Origin: Streptomyces xinghaiensis S187
GTDB taxonomy: Bacteria > Actinomycetota > Actinomycetes > Streptomycetales > Streptomycetaceae
Direction of reading: 5' to 3'
DNA length: 64,000 bases
NCBI RefSeq assembly: GCF_000220705.2
Contig: NZ_CP023202.1
Coordinates: 5,114,501 to 5,178,500 of the forward strand
Position 1 is the stretch's first letter. Every line of letters starts with the position of its first letter. The position numbers and the translations under genes were made by a program. Of this stretch, positions 47,345 to 56,140 are shown piece by piece. The notes under the pieces were generated by a model, which did not search any database, was not told the DNA's origin, and saw only the letters and a program-made list of their open reading frames with translations.

Positions 47345-47758
47345 TCAGCCCCTGCGCGCGGTGTACGCGGGGACGGCCACCGAGGTGTCGTCCAGGCACT
47401 GGCCGGTGGCCAGGTCGAAGCGCTGCTTGAGCAGCGGCGAGGCGACGAACGGCCGGCCGTCCCGCCCCGTCCGGCCGATCAGCCCGCGGGACAGGACGTA
47501 GGCGCCGGTGAACGGGTCCTGGTTGCCGATCGCGTACACCGCGCCCGCCCGGTCCAGGAAGACGGCCGCCTGCCGCCCGTCCGGCAGCAGCACCGCCACT
47601 CCGCGGCCGGGGGTGAGGCCGGCGGTGTCGCAGACCGCGTGCCAGCGGTTGCCGACCAGCAGTTCGACACGGGTCGCGGTGGCGGTGGCCGTACCGGCGG
47701 CGGAGGCCGGGGCGGCCGGGGCGAGCCGGTCCAGGGTGGTCTCGGGTGCGAGCGTCAT
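47345..47758 (-). CDS. nirD: Nitrite reductase small subunit NirD
   Basis: A 137-residue small subunit of assimilatory NADH-nitrite reductase with the Rieske-like fold, seen in RWHAVCDTAGLTPGRGVAVLLPDGRQAAVFL and AYVLSRGLIG. No CxH/CxxH cluster ligands are present, as in other NirD proteins. ATG 47758 overlaps the nirB stop (ATGA), so the pair is translationally coupled. Confidence 0.92.
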   Translation of the reverse strand: MTLAPETTLDRLAPAAPASAAGTATATATRVELLVGNRWHAVCDTAGLTPGRGVAVLLPDGRQAAVFLDRAGAVYAIGNQDPFTGAYVLSRGLIGRTGRDGRPFVASPLLKQRFDLATGQCLDDTSVAVPAYTARRG

Positions 47759-50463
47759 CGGGCGGAGCTCCCTTCGAGGGTGCGGACGGGGAGAACGGGG
47801 CCGGCCAGGATGCCGAGGTCCGGCTTGACCTGGTCGCGTTCGGGCACGAAGCGGACGGACGGGTCGGGGGTGCCCGGGGCGTTGACGAAGGAGACGAAGC
47901 GGCGCAGCCGCTCCGGGTCCTCCAGCGTCGCGCCCCACTCGTCGCGGTAGCCGGCGACGTGGTCGGCCATCAGCCGCTCCAGTTCGCCGCAGATGCCGAG
48001 CGAGTCGTGCACCACCACGTCCCGGACGTGGTCCAGGCCCCCTTCGATCCGCTCCAGCCAGACGGAGGTGCGCTCCAGCCGGTCGGCGGTGCGGATGTAG
48101 AACATCAGGAACCGGTCGATGAGGCGGACCAGTTCGGCGTCGGACAGGTCCTGGGCGAGCAGGTCGGCGTGGCGCGGGTCGGCGCCGCCGTTGCCGCCGA
48201 CGTACAGGTTCCAGCCGTTCGAGGTGGCGATGACCCCGAAGTCCTTGCCGCGCGCCTCCGCGCACTCCCGGGCGCAGCCGGAGACGGCGGACTTCAGCTT
48301 GTGCGGCGAGCGCAGGCCCCGGTAGCGCAGCTCCAGTTCGATGGCCATCCGCACCGAGTCCTGCACGCCGTAGCGGCACCAGGTCTGCCCGACGCAGGAC
48401 TTCACGGTGCGCAGCGCCTTGCCGTACGCGTGTCCGGACTCGAAGCCCGCGTCGACCAGCCGGGCCCAGATCTGCGGGAGCTGGTCCACGCTGGCGCCGA
48501 ACAGGTCGATCCGCTGCCCGCCGGTGATCTTCGTGTAGAGCCCGAAGTCGCGGGCCACCTCACCGATCACGATCAGCTTCTCCGGGGTGATCTCACCGCC
48601 GGGGATGCGCGGGACGACCGAGTAGGAGCCGTTGCGCTGGATGTTGGCGAGGAAGTGGTCGTTGGTGTCCTGGAGGGCGGCCTGCTCGCCGTCCAGGACG
48701 TAGCCGTCGGCGCCGATGGAGGGGGCGAGGGAGGCGATGATCGAGGCCACGGTCGGCTTGCAGATCTCGCAGCCGTCGCCGCCGCGCGCCTCCTCGCGGC
48801 CGTGCTCGTCGAGCACCTGTGCGTACGAGGTCAGCTGCCGCACCCGGACGATCTCGTACAGCTCGGCGCGGGTGTGCGCGAAGCACCCGCAGAGGCCCTT
48901 GTCGACGCTGACGCCCTGGGCCTCCAGCTCGTCGTTGACGAGCGTGGTGAGCACCTTGACGCAGCTGCCGCAGCCGGTGCCGGCCTTGGTGCACTTCTTG
49001 ACCTCGGGCACCGTGCCGCAGCTGTGTTCGGTGACGGCTCCGCGGATGCTGCCCTTGGTGACGTTGTGGCAGCTGCAGATGACGGCCTCGTCGGGGAGCG
49101 AGGACGGCCCCAGCGCGACCGGCGCCCCGGCCCCCGCGGGCAGCACGAGCTGCTCGGGCGGCACCGGCGGCACGGACCCGGTGAGCGGGCGCAGCATGCC
49201 GTAGGCGTCGGCGTCGCCGACCAGGACCCCGCCGAGCAGCGCGCCGTCGGAGCCGACGACCAGCTTCTTGTAGACGCCGGAGCGGGAGTCGGAGTAGACG
49301 ACGTCGAGGCAGCCCTCGGCGGTGCCGTGCGCGTCGCCGAAGCTCGCCACGTCCACACCGAGCAGCTTCAGCTTGGTGGAGGTGTCGGCGCCGGTGAAGG
49401 CGGCCTCCGCGCCGGCGATGGCGGCGGCGGCGGTCTCGGCCATCTCGTAGCCGGGGGCGACCAGGCCGTAGACCTTGCCGTCGGCGGCGAGCGCGCACTC
49501 GCCGATGGCGTAGACGGCCGGGTCGGAGGTGCGGCAGCTCTCGTCGACGGTGATGCCGCCGCGCTCGCCGACCGCCAGGCCGCAGTCCCGGGCGAGCTGG
49601 TCGCGGGGGCGGATGCCGGCGGAGAACACGACGAGCTCGGCGGCGAGCGCGGAGCCGTCGGAGAGGGCCATGCCGGTGACGGAGCCGTCGTCGCCGGTGG
49701 TGATCTCCTGGGTGCCGACGCCGGTGTGCACCTCGACGCCCATGTCCTCGATGGTGCGGCGGAGCGCGGCGCCGCCGCCCTCGTCCACCTGCACGGGCAT
49801 CAGCCGGGGCGCGAACTCCACGACGTGCGTCTCCAGGCCGAGGCCCTTGAGCGCGCCGGCGGCCTCCAGGCCGAGCAGGCCGCCGCCGACGACCGCGCCG
49901 GTGCGGGAGTTCTTCGCGTACTCCTCGATGGCGAGCAGGTCCTCGATGGTGCGGTAGACGAAGCAGCCCTCGGCGTCCTTGCCGGGCACCGGCGGGACGA
50001 AGGGGTACGAGCCGGTGGCGAGCACCAGGGTGTCGTACCGGAGCGTGCGCCCGGCGCGCGAGGTGACGGTGCGCGCCTCCCGGTCGACGGCCACGGCCGG
50101 GTCGCCGAGGTGGAACTCGATGCCGTGCCGTTCCATGAACTCCGGCTCGCCGAGCGCCAGGTCCTCCGGGGCGCGGCCCGAGAAGTACGAGGTGAGCTGG
50201 ACCCGGTCGTAGGCGGCGCGGGGTTCCTCGCAGAACACGGCGATGTGCGCGCGCTCCGTCAGCCCGCGCTCGGCGAGGGCCTCCAGGAAGCGCTGGCCGA
50301 CCATGCCGTGGCCGACGAGGACGATGGTGGGACGGCCGGTGGCGCCGGTGCCGTCGGCGGCGGTGGTGGCCGTGGCGATGCCCGGGGCGGTGCCCGTGGT
50401 CGCGGCGGACGTCCCGTTCACGCCGGTCACGCCGTTGAGGCGGGTCGTCTGGTCGGGTGCCAT
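47755..50463 (-). CDS. nirB: Nitrite reductase large subunit NirB
   Basis: A 902-residue NADH-dependent nitrite reductase that reduces nitrite to ammonium. In order: NAD(P)/FAD domain (VLVGHGMVGQRFLEAL at about residue 40, GGGLLGLEAAGALKG), a BFD-like [2Fe-2S] domain with VICSCHNVTKG and CKAGTGCGSC, then the siroheme/[4Fe-4S] sulfite-reductase-like domains with SCVGQTWCRYG and VSGCARECAEA. The C-terminal HCxxC-type pattern is complete. ATG 50463 has GGAGG 8 bases upstream; ATG 50481 is an in-frame alternative without one. It lies immediately behind the FAD protein and is under the GlnR-like box upstream. Confidence 0.95.
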   Translation of the reverse strand: MAPDQTTRLNGVTGVNGTSAATTGTAPGIATATTAADGTGATGRPTIVLVGHGMVGQRFLEALAERGLTERAHIAVFCEEPRAAYDRVQLTSYFSGRAPEDLALGEPEFMERHGIEFHLGDPAVAVDREARTVTSRAGRTLRYDTLVLATGSYPFVPPVPGKDAEGCFVYRTIEDLLAIEEYAKNSRTGAVVGGGLLGLEAAGALKGLGLETHVVEFAPRLMPVQVDEGGGAALRRTIEDMGVEVHTGVGTQEITTGDDGSVTGMALSDGSALAAELVVFSAGIRPRDQLARDCGLAVGERGGITVDESCRTSDPAVYAIGECALAADGKVYGLVAPGYEMAETAAAAIAGAEAAFTGADTSTKLKLLGVDVASFGDAHGTAEGCLDVVYSDSRSGVYKKLVVGSDGALLGGVLVGDADAYGMLRPLTGSVPPVPPEQLVLPAGAGAPVALGPSSLPDEAVICSCHNVTKGSIRGAVTEHSCGTVPEVKKCTKAGTGCGSCVKVLTTLVNDELEAQGVSVDKGLCGCFAHTRAELYEIVRVRQLTSYAQVLDEHGREEARGGDGCEICKPTVASIIASLAPSIGADGYVLDGEQAALQDTNDHFLANIQRNGSYSVVPRIPGGEITPEKLIVIGEVARDFGLYTKITGGQRIDLFGASVDQLPQIWARLVDAGFESGHAYGKALRTVKSCVGQTWCRYGVQDSVRMAIELELRYRGLRSPHKLKSAVSGCARECAEARGKDFGVIATSNGWNLYVGGNGGADPRHADLLAQDLSDAELVRLIDRFLMFYIRTADRLERTSVWLERIEGGLDHVRDVVVHDSLGICGELERLMADHVAGYRDEWGATLEDPERLRRFVSFVNAPGTPDPSVRFVPERDQVKPDLGILAGPVLPVRTLEGSSAR

Positions 50464-50464
50464 C

Positions 50465-52039
50465 TCAGCAGCCTCCGTCATGGGTCAGCAGATGGAGCAG
50501 GGGAGCGGAGGGCAGCGGCTCGTCGCCCTCCCAGGTGCGGGCGAGCGCGCCGACAGTGCCGAGATCGCCGAGAAGGATTCCGCCGACAAGCCGGTCGCCG
50601 CGGACGACGACCTTGCGGTACGCGCCGCGCGTGGCGTCGGAGAGATGGATGACGTCGTCCCCGGGGGCGGGGGTGGTCTCGCCGAAGGCGGCGAGGTCGA
50701 GCGGGCCGGCGGCGGCGCCGGCTCCGGAGCCGTCCGCTCCGGGTGTGGCGGTGGTGTCCGTTCCCGGCGCGGCGGCGGGGGCGGCGAGCACGGCGGCCGC
50801 GGCGTCCCCGGCGGCAGCGGTGGCGGCCCCGGCGGAGACGGGCCGCGGCTCCGGGCGCCGCGGATCCGGGCGAAGGGCGGACAGGTCACCGTCGTCCGCC
50901 GGGACCGGGAGCGGGACCGTCCGGCCGGTGGCGGCGGCGCCGTTGCCGCCACCACCGGCCGGCGGCGGGCCGGACCAGGCCGGCAGGCTGAGCCGGGTCA
51001 GGGCCCGGGTGCCGCGGTAGCGCGGGGCAGGACCGCCCGCGGCTCCGGCCAGCACCCCGGCCAGGACGTCGGCCTGCTCCTGCGCGGCCCCGGCCAGTCC
51101 GTAGACGGTGCCGTCGTGCTCGGCGCAGTCGCCGATGGCGTGGACGCGGGGGTCGTCGGTGCGCAGTTCGTCGTCGACGACGATGCCGCGTGCGACCTTC
51201 AGCCCGGCCGCCAGGGCGAGGCCCGTGCGGGGCCGCACCCCGCAGGCGAGGACGACGATCTCGGCGTCGAGCCGGAAACCGTCGGCGAGCTCCACGGCGG
51301 TCACCTCGCGGGCGGACGAGCCGCCGTCCCGGGTGACGCTCCGGGTGCGCAGCCCGCGGACCCGGCACTCGGTGTGCACCTCCACGCCCAGCGCCTCCAG
51401 GTGGCCGCGGAGCATGCCCGAGGCGTCGGCGTCGAGCTGGCGTTCCATGAGGTGCTCGCCCTGCTGCGCCAGCACCACCTGCGCGCCGCACCGGGCGAGG
51501 GCCCGGGCGGCGGAGACGCCGAGCAGCCCGCCGCCGATCACCACGGCGCGCACGCCGGGGCGCACGGCCTCGGCGAGCGCCCGGCAGTCGTCAAGGGTGC
51601 GGAAGGGGTGCACCCCGGACGGCAGGTCGCGGCCGTCGTGCTCGAACAGGCCGCGCAGGGGCGGCAGTACGGGGTTGGAGCCGGTGGCCAGCACCAGTGA
51701 GTCGTACGGCACGCTCTGCCCGTCGTCGCACAGCACCAGCCGCGCGTCGCGGTCGATCCGCACGGCGCGCACGCCGGTCAGATGCCGCACGGAGGCGCCG
51801 GGGGCGGGCAGGGCGATCACCTCGGGCCCGTACCGTCCCGCGAGGACGTCCGCGAGCAGGACCCGGTTGTACGGACCGTGCGGTTCCTCGCCGATGACGG
51901 TGACGTCGGTGCCGCCGGCGGGGGCACCGACGCCGAGGGCGGTCAGCTGCTGCACGAGCCGGGCACCGGCCATGCCACCGCCGATCACCACGACGCGACG
52001 GCGGCCCGGGTCCCGGTCCGGCTCCTTGTTCGAGGTCAT
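50465..52039 (-). CDS. FAD-dependent NAD(P)/nitrite reductase-like oxidoreductase
   Basis: A 524-residue flavoprotein paralogous to the first NirB domain. It has the Rossmann start VVVIGGGMAGARLVQQL, a second GGGLLGVSAARAL and IGDCAEHDGTVYG before the flavin end. Between about residues 340 and 440 lies a Pro/Ala/Gly-rich insert, and the final part (HLSDATRGAYRKVVVRGDRLVGGILLGD) resembles the NirB linker that precedes its BFD domain, but no [2Fe-2S] Cys set follows. It may supply electrons to nitrite reduction or act as an alternative reductase. It is the first gene of the nir operon, one base before nirB. Confidence 0.88.
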   Translation of the reverse strand: MTSNKEPDRDPGRRRVVVIGGGMAGARLVQQLTALGVGAPAGGTDVTVIGEEPHGPYNRVLLADVLAGRYGPEVIALPAPGASVRHLTGVRAVRIDRDARLVLCDDGQSVPYDSLVLATGSNPVLPPLRGLFEHDGRDLPSGVHPFRTLDDCRALAEAVRPGVRAVVIGGGLLGVSAARALARCGAQVVLAQQGEHLMERQLDADASGMLRGHLEALGVEVHTECRVRGLRTRSVTRDGGSSAREVTAVELADGFRLDAEIVVLACGVRPRTGLALAAGLKVARGIVVDDELRTDDPRVHAIGDCAEHDGTVYGLAGAAQEQADVLAGVLAGAAGGPAPRYRGTRALTRLSLPAWSGPPPAGGGGNGAAATGRTVPLPVPADDGDLSALRPDPRRPEPRPVSAGAATAAAGDAAAAVLAAPAAAPGTDTTATPGADGSGAGAAAGPLDLAAFGETTPAPGDDVIHLSDATRGAYRKVVVRGDRLVGGILLGDLGTVGALARTWEGDEPLPSAPLLHLLTHDGGC

Positions 52040-52061
52040 ACGGAGAGCGTGCGGGGTGGCT

Positions 52062-52099
52062 GTTTCCCGACCGCATCCCCGCTGTTTCCCCCGGGCAAC
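52062..52099 (-). promoter_or_regulatory. nirB: GlnR-type box before the nitrite reductase operon
   Basis: On the minus strand two exact GAAAC elements (complement of 52062-52066 and 52084-52088) are exactly 22 bases apart. Each is preceded after six bases by a GTNAC-like half, GTTGC (complement of 52095-52099) and GATGC. This is the geometry of the GlnR box, and nirB is a known GlnR target in Streptomyces. Confidence 0.65.
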
Positions 52100-52161
52100 G
52101 CTGCCCTCAGCGGGCCCCGCCCCTCACTGTGAGCCGGACCCGCTCCCGTGGGGCCCCGCGG

Positions 52162-53001
52162 TCAGACCGCCGCCCTGAACTGCCGGCGCAGGAAGGCGTC
52201 GAAGACACCGGCACCGAACAGCCGGCGGATCTGCACCAGCAGCCGGGCGGCGGGCGTGATGACATAACGGGTCCGCGGGCGCGCTCCGGTGGCGGCGCGC
52301 TCGATGACCTCGGCGACCGCCTCGGGCGGGGCGGACAGCGTCCGCGACTGGAAGGACCGGGCCATCTGCTGGTCCATCGCGTCGTTCAGCCGGGTGTACG
52401 GGCCGGCCGCAGCGGCCGAGCCGGCCAGAGTACGGGCCGCGGTGCCGCCGAACGCGGTACGGATCAGGCCCGGCTCGACCAGGCTCACCTTGATCCCGAA
52501 CGGCGCGGCCTCGAAGCGCAGCGCGTCGGTGAGGGCTTCGACCGCGTACTTGCTGGCGTGGTAGTAGCCCGCGACGGGGAAGACGAGCCGGCCGCCCATG
52601 GAACCGACGTTGATGATGCGGCCGTGCCCGGCGGCGCGCATGCCGGGCAGCGCCAGCTGGGTCAGCCGTGCCAGACCGAAGACGTTGGTCTCGAACTGCC
52701 GGCGCACCTCGGCCAGATCGGTCTCCTCGACGGTCCCGTACGCGCCGTATCCGGCGTTGTTGACCAGGACGCCGACCGAGCCGTGCTCGGCCTCGACGGT
52801 CTTGACGGCGGCGGCCATGGACTCCTCGTCGGTGACGTCCAGGGCCAGGGTGCGGGCCCCGGCCCCGGCGAGAGGGGCGAGCGTCTCGGGCCGGCGCGCG
52901 GTGGCGTAGACGGTCAGGTCCGGACGGGCGGCCAGGCGCAGGGCCGTGGCCCGGCCGATGCCCGAGGAGGTCCCGGTGATGAGTATCGCGGTCGTGGTCA
53001 T
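52162..53001 (-). CDS. Short-chain dehydrogenase/reductase
   Basis: A 279-residue SDR with TGTSSGIGRATALRL, the NNAGYGAYG loop, GRIINVGSMGG and catalytic YYHASK. It has an extended C-terminus rich in Arg. ATG 53001 overlaps the TetR gene stop by ATGA, so it is probably repressed by that regulator. The substrate is unknown. Confidence 0.9.
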   Translation of the reverse strand: MTTTAILITGTSSGIGRATALRLAARPDLTVYATARRPETLAPLAGAGARTLALDVTDEESMAAAVKTVEAEHGSVGVLVNNAGYGAYGTVEETDLAEVRRQFETNVFGLARLTQLALPGMRAAGHGRIINVGSMGGRLVFPVAGYYHASKYAVEALTDALRFEAAPFGIKVSLVEPGLIRTAFGGTAARTLAGSAAAAGPYTRLNDAMDQQMARSFQSRTLSAPPEAVAEVIERAATGARPRTRYVITPAARLLVQIRRLFGAGVFDAFLRRQFRAAV

Positions 53002-53579
53002 GCGGACTCCTCGGAGTAGTGGTCCATGCCGGCGACGAACAGCGCGACGCCGTGGCGCAGGCGCCGGACGGGGGCCTGCGGGTCGGTCAGGTCGGCCTCC
53101 AGGCCGCGGGTGAAGGCCAGGAGCAGCTGGGCCACCTCGTCCGCCCCGGCCTTCGGCAGATCCGGGCGGGCGGCGGTGATGGCCGAGGTGAGCAACTCGC
53201 GCATGGCCGTCTCGTAGGCCTCCAGCAGATCCGCCGACTCACGGGAGTCGACCCCGAGCAGCTCGGCGGCGTGCGCCGGGCTGTCCCGCCACACCCCGGC
53301 GAGCAGCCGCAGCTTCACCTCCAGCACGCCGGTGAGCCGCTCGGCCAGGTCTCCCCGGGCCGTCGCCGCGGAACGGGCATCGCTCAGCGACGCGTCCAGC
53401 AGCCGGGTGGTCAGGCGGCGGAACGCGTCCTGCTTGTTGCGGACGTACTGGTAGACACCGGGCCGGGACAGGCCCGCCTCCCGGGCGATGTCGTCCATCG
53501 TGGTGCGCCGCACGCCGTGCCGGGTGAAACACGCATATGCGGCATCAAGGATCTGGTCGAGCCGCTCATCGTCCAACAT
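52998..53579 (-). CDS. TetR-family regulator
   Basis: A 193-residue TetR regulator. The HTH is RLDQILDAAYACFTRHGVRRTTMDDIAREAGLSRPGVYQYVRNKQDAFRRL (about residues 6-56). The remaining helices form a ligand-binding domain typical of the family, with no clear ligand clue. ATG 53579 is preferred over upstream GTG/ATG options, although the Shine-Dalgarno is weak. It is co-translated with the SDR through an ATGA overlap. Confidence 0.9.
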   Translation of the reverse strand: MLDDERLDQILDAAYACFTRHGVRRTTMDDIAREAGLSRPGVYQYVRNKQDAFRRLTTRLLDASLSDARSAATARGDLAERLTGVLEVKLRLLAGVWRDSPAHAAELLGVDSRESADLLEAYETAMRELLTSAITAARPDLPKAGADEVAQLLLAFTRGLEADLTDPQAPVRRLRHGVALFVAGMDHYSEESA

Positions 53580-53580
53580 G

Positions 53581-53606
53581 CTGACAATATTTGCATGGAG
53601 TGTCAG
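53581..53606. promoter_or_regulatory. Candidate TetR operator
   Basis: CTGACA (53581-53586) and TGTCAG (53601-53606) form a perfect 6-bp inverted repeat with a 14-base spacer directly before the TetR start. A second AAT-rich patch lies in the spacer. Confidence 0.5.
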
Positions 53607-53709
53607 TCTGTTCAACCCTGTGGTGGGGGCCGGCCCCGCCGGGGGGGCGTGCTGTCGTAAGGGGTCACGCGGCAGCGCTCATGACGGCCCGGGGCGGTCA
53701 CTCGGCGCC

Positions 53710-53754
53710 GGACACCACGGACACCACGGACACCACGGACACCACGGACACCCC
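53710..53754. repeat. Tandem 9-bp repeat GGACACCAC
   Basis: Four exact copies of GGACACCAC (53710-53745) followed by one imperfect copy, between the TetR and Uma2 genes. There is no spacer structure, so it is not a CRISPR. Confidence 0.85.
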
Positions 53755-53805
53755 CTTGGCCGCAGCCGTACAAGAACGGGGGCCGAGCCGGACCGGCGGC
53801 AAGGC

Positions 53806-54420
53806 TCAGGAGGCGCTGTCGCCGCCCTGGCCGGGAGCGTGGAACTCGCCGGTGTCGAGGTCGAAGTCGAACGGCTTCGGAACGTAGAGCTTCTCGCCGA
53901 AGGTGACCGTGGTCCGCGAGCGGTAGCCCTGCTCGGACGGGTCCCAGAAGACGGTGGCCGTCTCCGCCTGCATGTCGACCAGCAGGTACACCGGCACCTG
54001 CCTGCCGTACACGGCGACTTTCTCCGCCCAGTCGTCGTCCTTGGTGGAGACGGAGGTCAGCTCGGCGACGAGCGAGAGCGCTTCGCCGGGGATACGGGGG
54101 CTCCGGTGCTCGAAAGCGGCTTCGTCCGCGACGAAGAGGTCCGGTCCGTAGGCGCGCGCGGACCGGGGGAAGACGAAGAGGAAGGGGGCGCTGTCGGCGT
54201 CGTGGCCTTCGGGCGCGTGCGGCTGCAGCTGGCGGCGCAGTGATTTCATGGGACGCCAGTAGTAGGCCCGCGACCACGGCGACACGACGATCTTCCCCCT
54301 GATGATCTCGGCCTTGTAGCCGTCCGGCAGGTGCAGCTCTTCCACGGCCCGGCAGAGTTCCTCGAAATCCACGGGGACGGGATCGCTTATGGTCACCGGC
54401 CGCTCAAGCATTGACGTCAT
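53806..54420 (-). CDS. Uma2-family (DUF820) putative endonuclease
   Basis: A 204-residue protein of the Uma2/DUF820 family, a PD-(D/E)xK-type fold common in actinobacteria and cyanobacteria. Family pieces are YKAEIIRGKIVVSPWSR, PDLFVADEAAF, LSLVAELTSVSTKDDDWAEKVAVYGRQVPVYLLVD, with the Asp-Glu-xxx pattern of the nuclease site. Function is unknown. ATG 54420 has GGGAGG 7 bases upstream; ATG 54411 is an alternative. Confidence 0.88.
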   Translation of the reverse strand: MTSMLERPVTISDPVPVDFEELCRAVEELHLPDGYKAEIIRGKIVVSPWSRAYYWRPMKSLRRQLQPHAPEGHDADSAPFLFVFPRSARAYGPDLFVADEAAFEHRSPRIPGEALSLVAELTSVSTKDDDWAEKVAVYGRQVPVYLLVDMQAETATVFWDPSEQGYRSRTTVTFGEKLYVPKPFDFDLDTGEFHAPGQGGDSAS

Positions 54421-54627
54421 GGCCGTCCTCCCACTGGCTGAGGGGCTGGCGGGCGCCCCCGTTCACAGTAGCCCGAGCCGCCGTCCGGGGCCCGCCCGCT
54501 CACTCGTACGTGCCCGCTCGGACTGCCGTCCCCGGCCGGTTCCGGGCTTCCGTGCGGACGCACGTACGATTCCCCAGGCTGTGCGGTCGCCGGCGAAGCG
54601 CTTCCGCCGTGAACGGGAACTGCGGGG

Positions 54628-55413
54628 ATGGACGACATATCACTGGCGGCCGTGGCCCTGCTGTGCCTGGCGGCCCTCTCCGCGGGCTGGATCGACGCCG
54701 TCGTCGGCGGTGGCGGACTGCTCCAGCTCCCGGCGCTGCTCGTGGGTTTCCCGCACCTTCCGCCCGCCTATCTCCTCGGCACCAACAAAGCCGTGTCCAT
54801 CGTCGGCACCACCGCCGCGGCCGTGACGTACACGCGCAAGGCGCCGGTCGACGTCCGGACGGCTGTGCGGATCGGACTGGCGGCGCTCGGCGGCTCCCTG
54901 CTCGGGGCGTTCTTCGCCGCCGGCGTCGAGAGCGCGGTGCTCCGCCCGCTGATCATCGTCATCCTGCTGGGCGTGCTGGCCTTCGTCCTGCTCCGCCCGT
55001 CCTTCGGCACCACGGTCCCGGTGATGACCGGCCCGGTGACCCGGCGCCGCGTCCTGACGGCGATCCTGGTCGCGGGCCTGGGCATCGGCTTCTACGACGG
55101 CCTGGTCGGCCCGGGCACCGGGACCTTCCTGGTCATCGCGCTCGTGGCGATCCTCCACATGGATCTGGTGACGGCCTCCGCCACCACCAAGATCGTCAAC
55201 GTGTGCACCAACTTCGGCGCCCTGGTGGTGTTCACCGCGCAGGGCACGGTGCTGTGGAAACTGGCCGCCCTGATGGCCCTCTTCAATCTCGCGGGCGGCA
55301 CCCTCGGCGCCCGTACGGCCCTCAAGCGGGGCAGCGGCTTCGTCCGCGTGGTGCTGGTGGTCGTGGTCCTCGCCCTGGTCACCAAGCTGGCGTACGACCA
55401 GTGGACCGGCTGA
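54628..55413 (+). CDS. Sulfite exporter TauE/SafE family membrane protein
   Basis: A 261-residue integral membrane protein with about eight hydrophobic segments. The first includes AGWIDAVVGGGGLLQLPALLVGFPHLPPAYLLGTNKAVSIVGTTAAA and the second repeat GFYDGLVGPGTGTFLVIAL, both family signatures. The family exports sulfite, sulfoacetate or other organic anions; the real substrate is unknown. The ATG at 54628 has GGGAA 9 bases upstream. Convergent with the HATPase gene. Confidence 0.9.
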   Translation: MDDISLAAVALLCLAALSAGWIDAVVGGGGLLQLPALLVGFPHLPPAYLLGTNKAVSIVGTTAAAVTYTRKAPVDVRTAVRIGLAALGGSLLGAFFAAGVESAVLRPLIIVILLGVLAFVLLRPSFGTTVPVMTGPVTRRRVLTAILVAGLGIGFYDGLVGPGTGTFLVIALVAILHMDLVTASATTKIVNVCTNFGALVVFTAQGTVLWKLAALMALFNLAGGTLGARTALKRGSGFVRVVLVVVVLALVTKLAYDQWTG

Positions 55414-55419
55414 GAGGCT

Positions 55420-55920
55420 TCAGCCGGCGGACCCGCCGCCGCGTTCCTCCGGAACGAGACCGATGCGCCGCACTGCCGCCGGTGCGGCGGGACCGGCGGG
55501 ACCGGCGGGCAGATCCAGCTCGCACCAGACCGTCTTGCCGACCGTCCGGTGCGTGACGCCCCACCGGGCGGCCAGCGTCCGGACGATGAGCAGACCCCGC
55601 CCGGACGTACCGGCGAGCGGCGCGGGACGCGGACGCGGCAGCGCCTCGCCGCGCGCGTCCGAGACCGCGATCCGCAGCGCACCGCGGGTGAGTGACAGCT
55701 CCACGCGGAAGAGGCGACCCGGAACGTGGCCGTGCACCAGGGCGTTGGTGGCCAGCTCGGAGAGGAGCAGCGCCGTGTCCCCCGCCAGCCCGGGGTGCCC
55801 CCACTCGGCGACGAGCCGCGCGGCCCGCCGCCGCGCGAGCCCTACACTGCGCGGGCTCAGCGTGTAGTCCAACGCGTCGGTGCGGAGGGCGGGTTCGGGG
55901 GAGAGGTGGGGTTCGGTCAC
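55420..55920 (-). CDS. HATPase-domain protein (anti-sigma/RsbW-like), second copy
   Basis: A 166-residue stand-alone GHKL ATPase domain with N box LLLSELATNALVHGHV, the G1-type GTSGRGLLIVRTLAARWG and a final KTVWCELDLPAG. GTG 55920 has AGGAGGT 8 bases upstream. It is divergent from an HTH/DUF5753-DUF397 pair, repeating the arrangement at 6.5-8.3 kb. Confidence 0.9.
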   Translation of the reverse strand: MTEPHLSPEPALRTDALDYTLSPRSVGLARRRAARLVAEWGHPGLAGDTALLLSELATNALVHGHVPGRLFRVELSLTRGALRIAVSDARGEALPRPRPAPLAGTSGRGLLIVRTLAARWGVTHRTVGKTVWCELDLPAGPAGPAAPAAVRRIGLVPEERGGGSAG

Positions 55921-56140
55921 GGTGGCGTACCTCCTGGTGCCGGCTGGCGGGCGTGACGGCTCCCGGGCGGTCGGCGAGGAGACGCGACCGCCCGATGTCA
56001 CGGGGTGAGCAGTTCGGCACGGAACGTATCCACCCTCGCTAGCGCTATCAAGCTCTACCCGGAAGATTTCCACCGATCGAGTTTGCTCGTCACCGTCGCC
56101 GCCCAGCAGACTGAGCATCCTCACGCAGGAGGAGCGACAG

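Noticed and set aside
53710..53754. CRISPR array
   Set aside because: The repeat is 9 bp with no spacers and no cas genes nearby.
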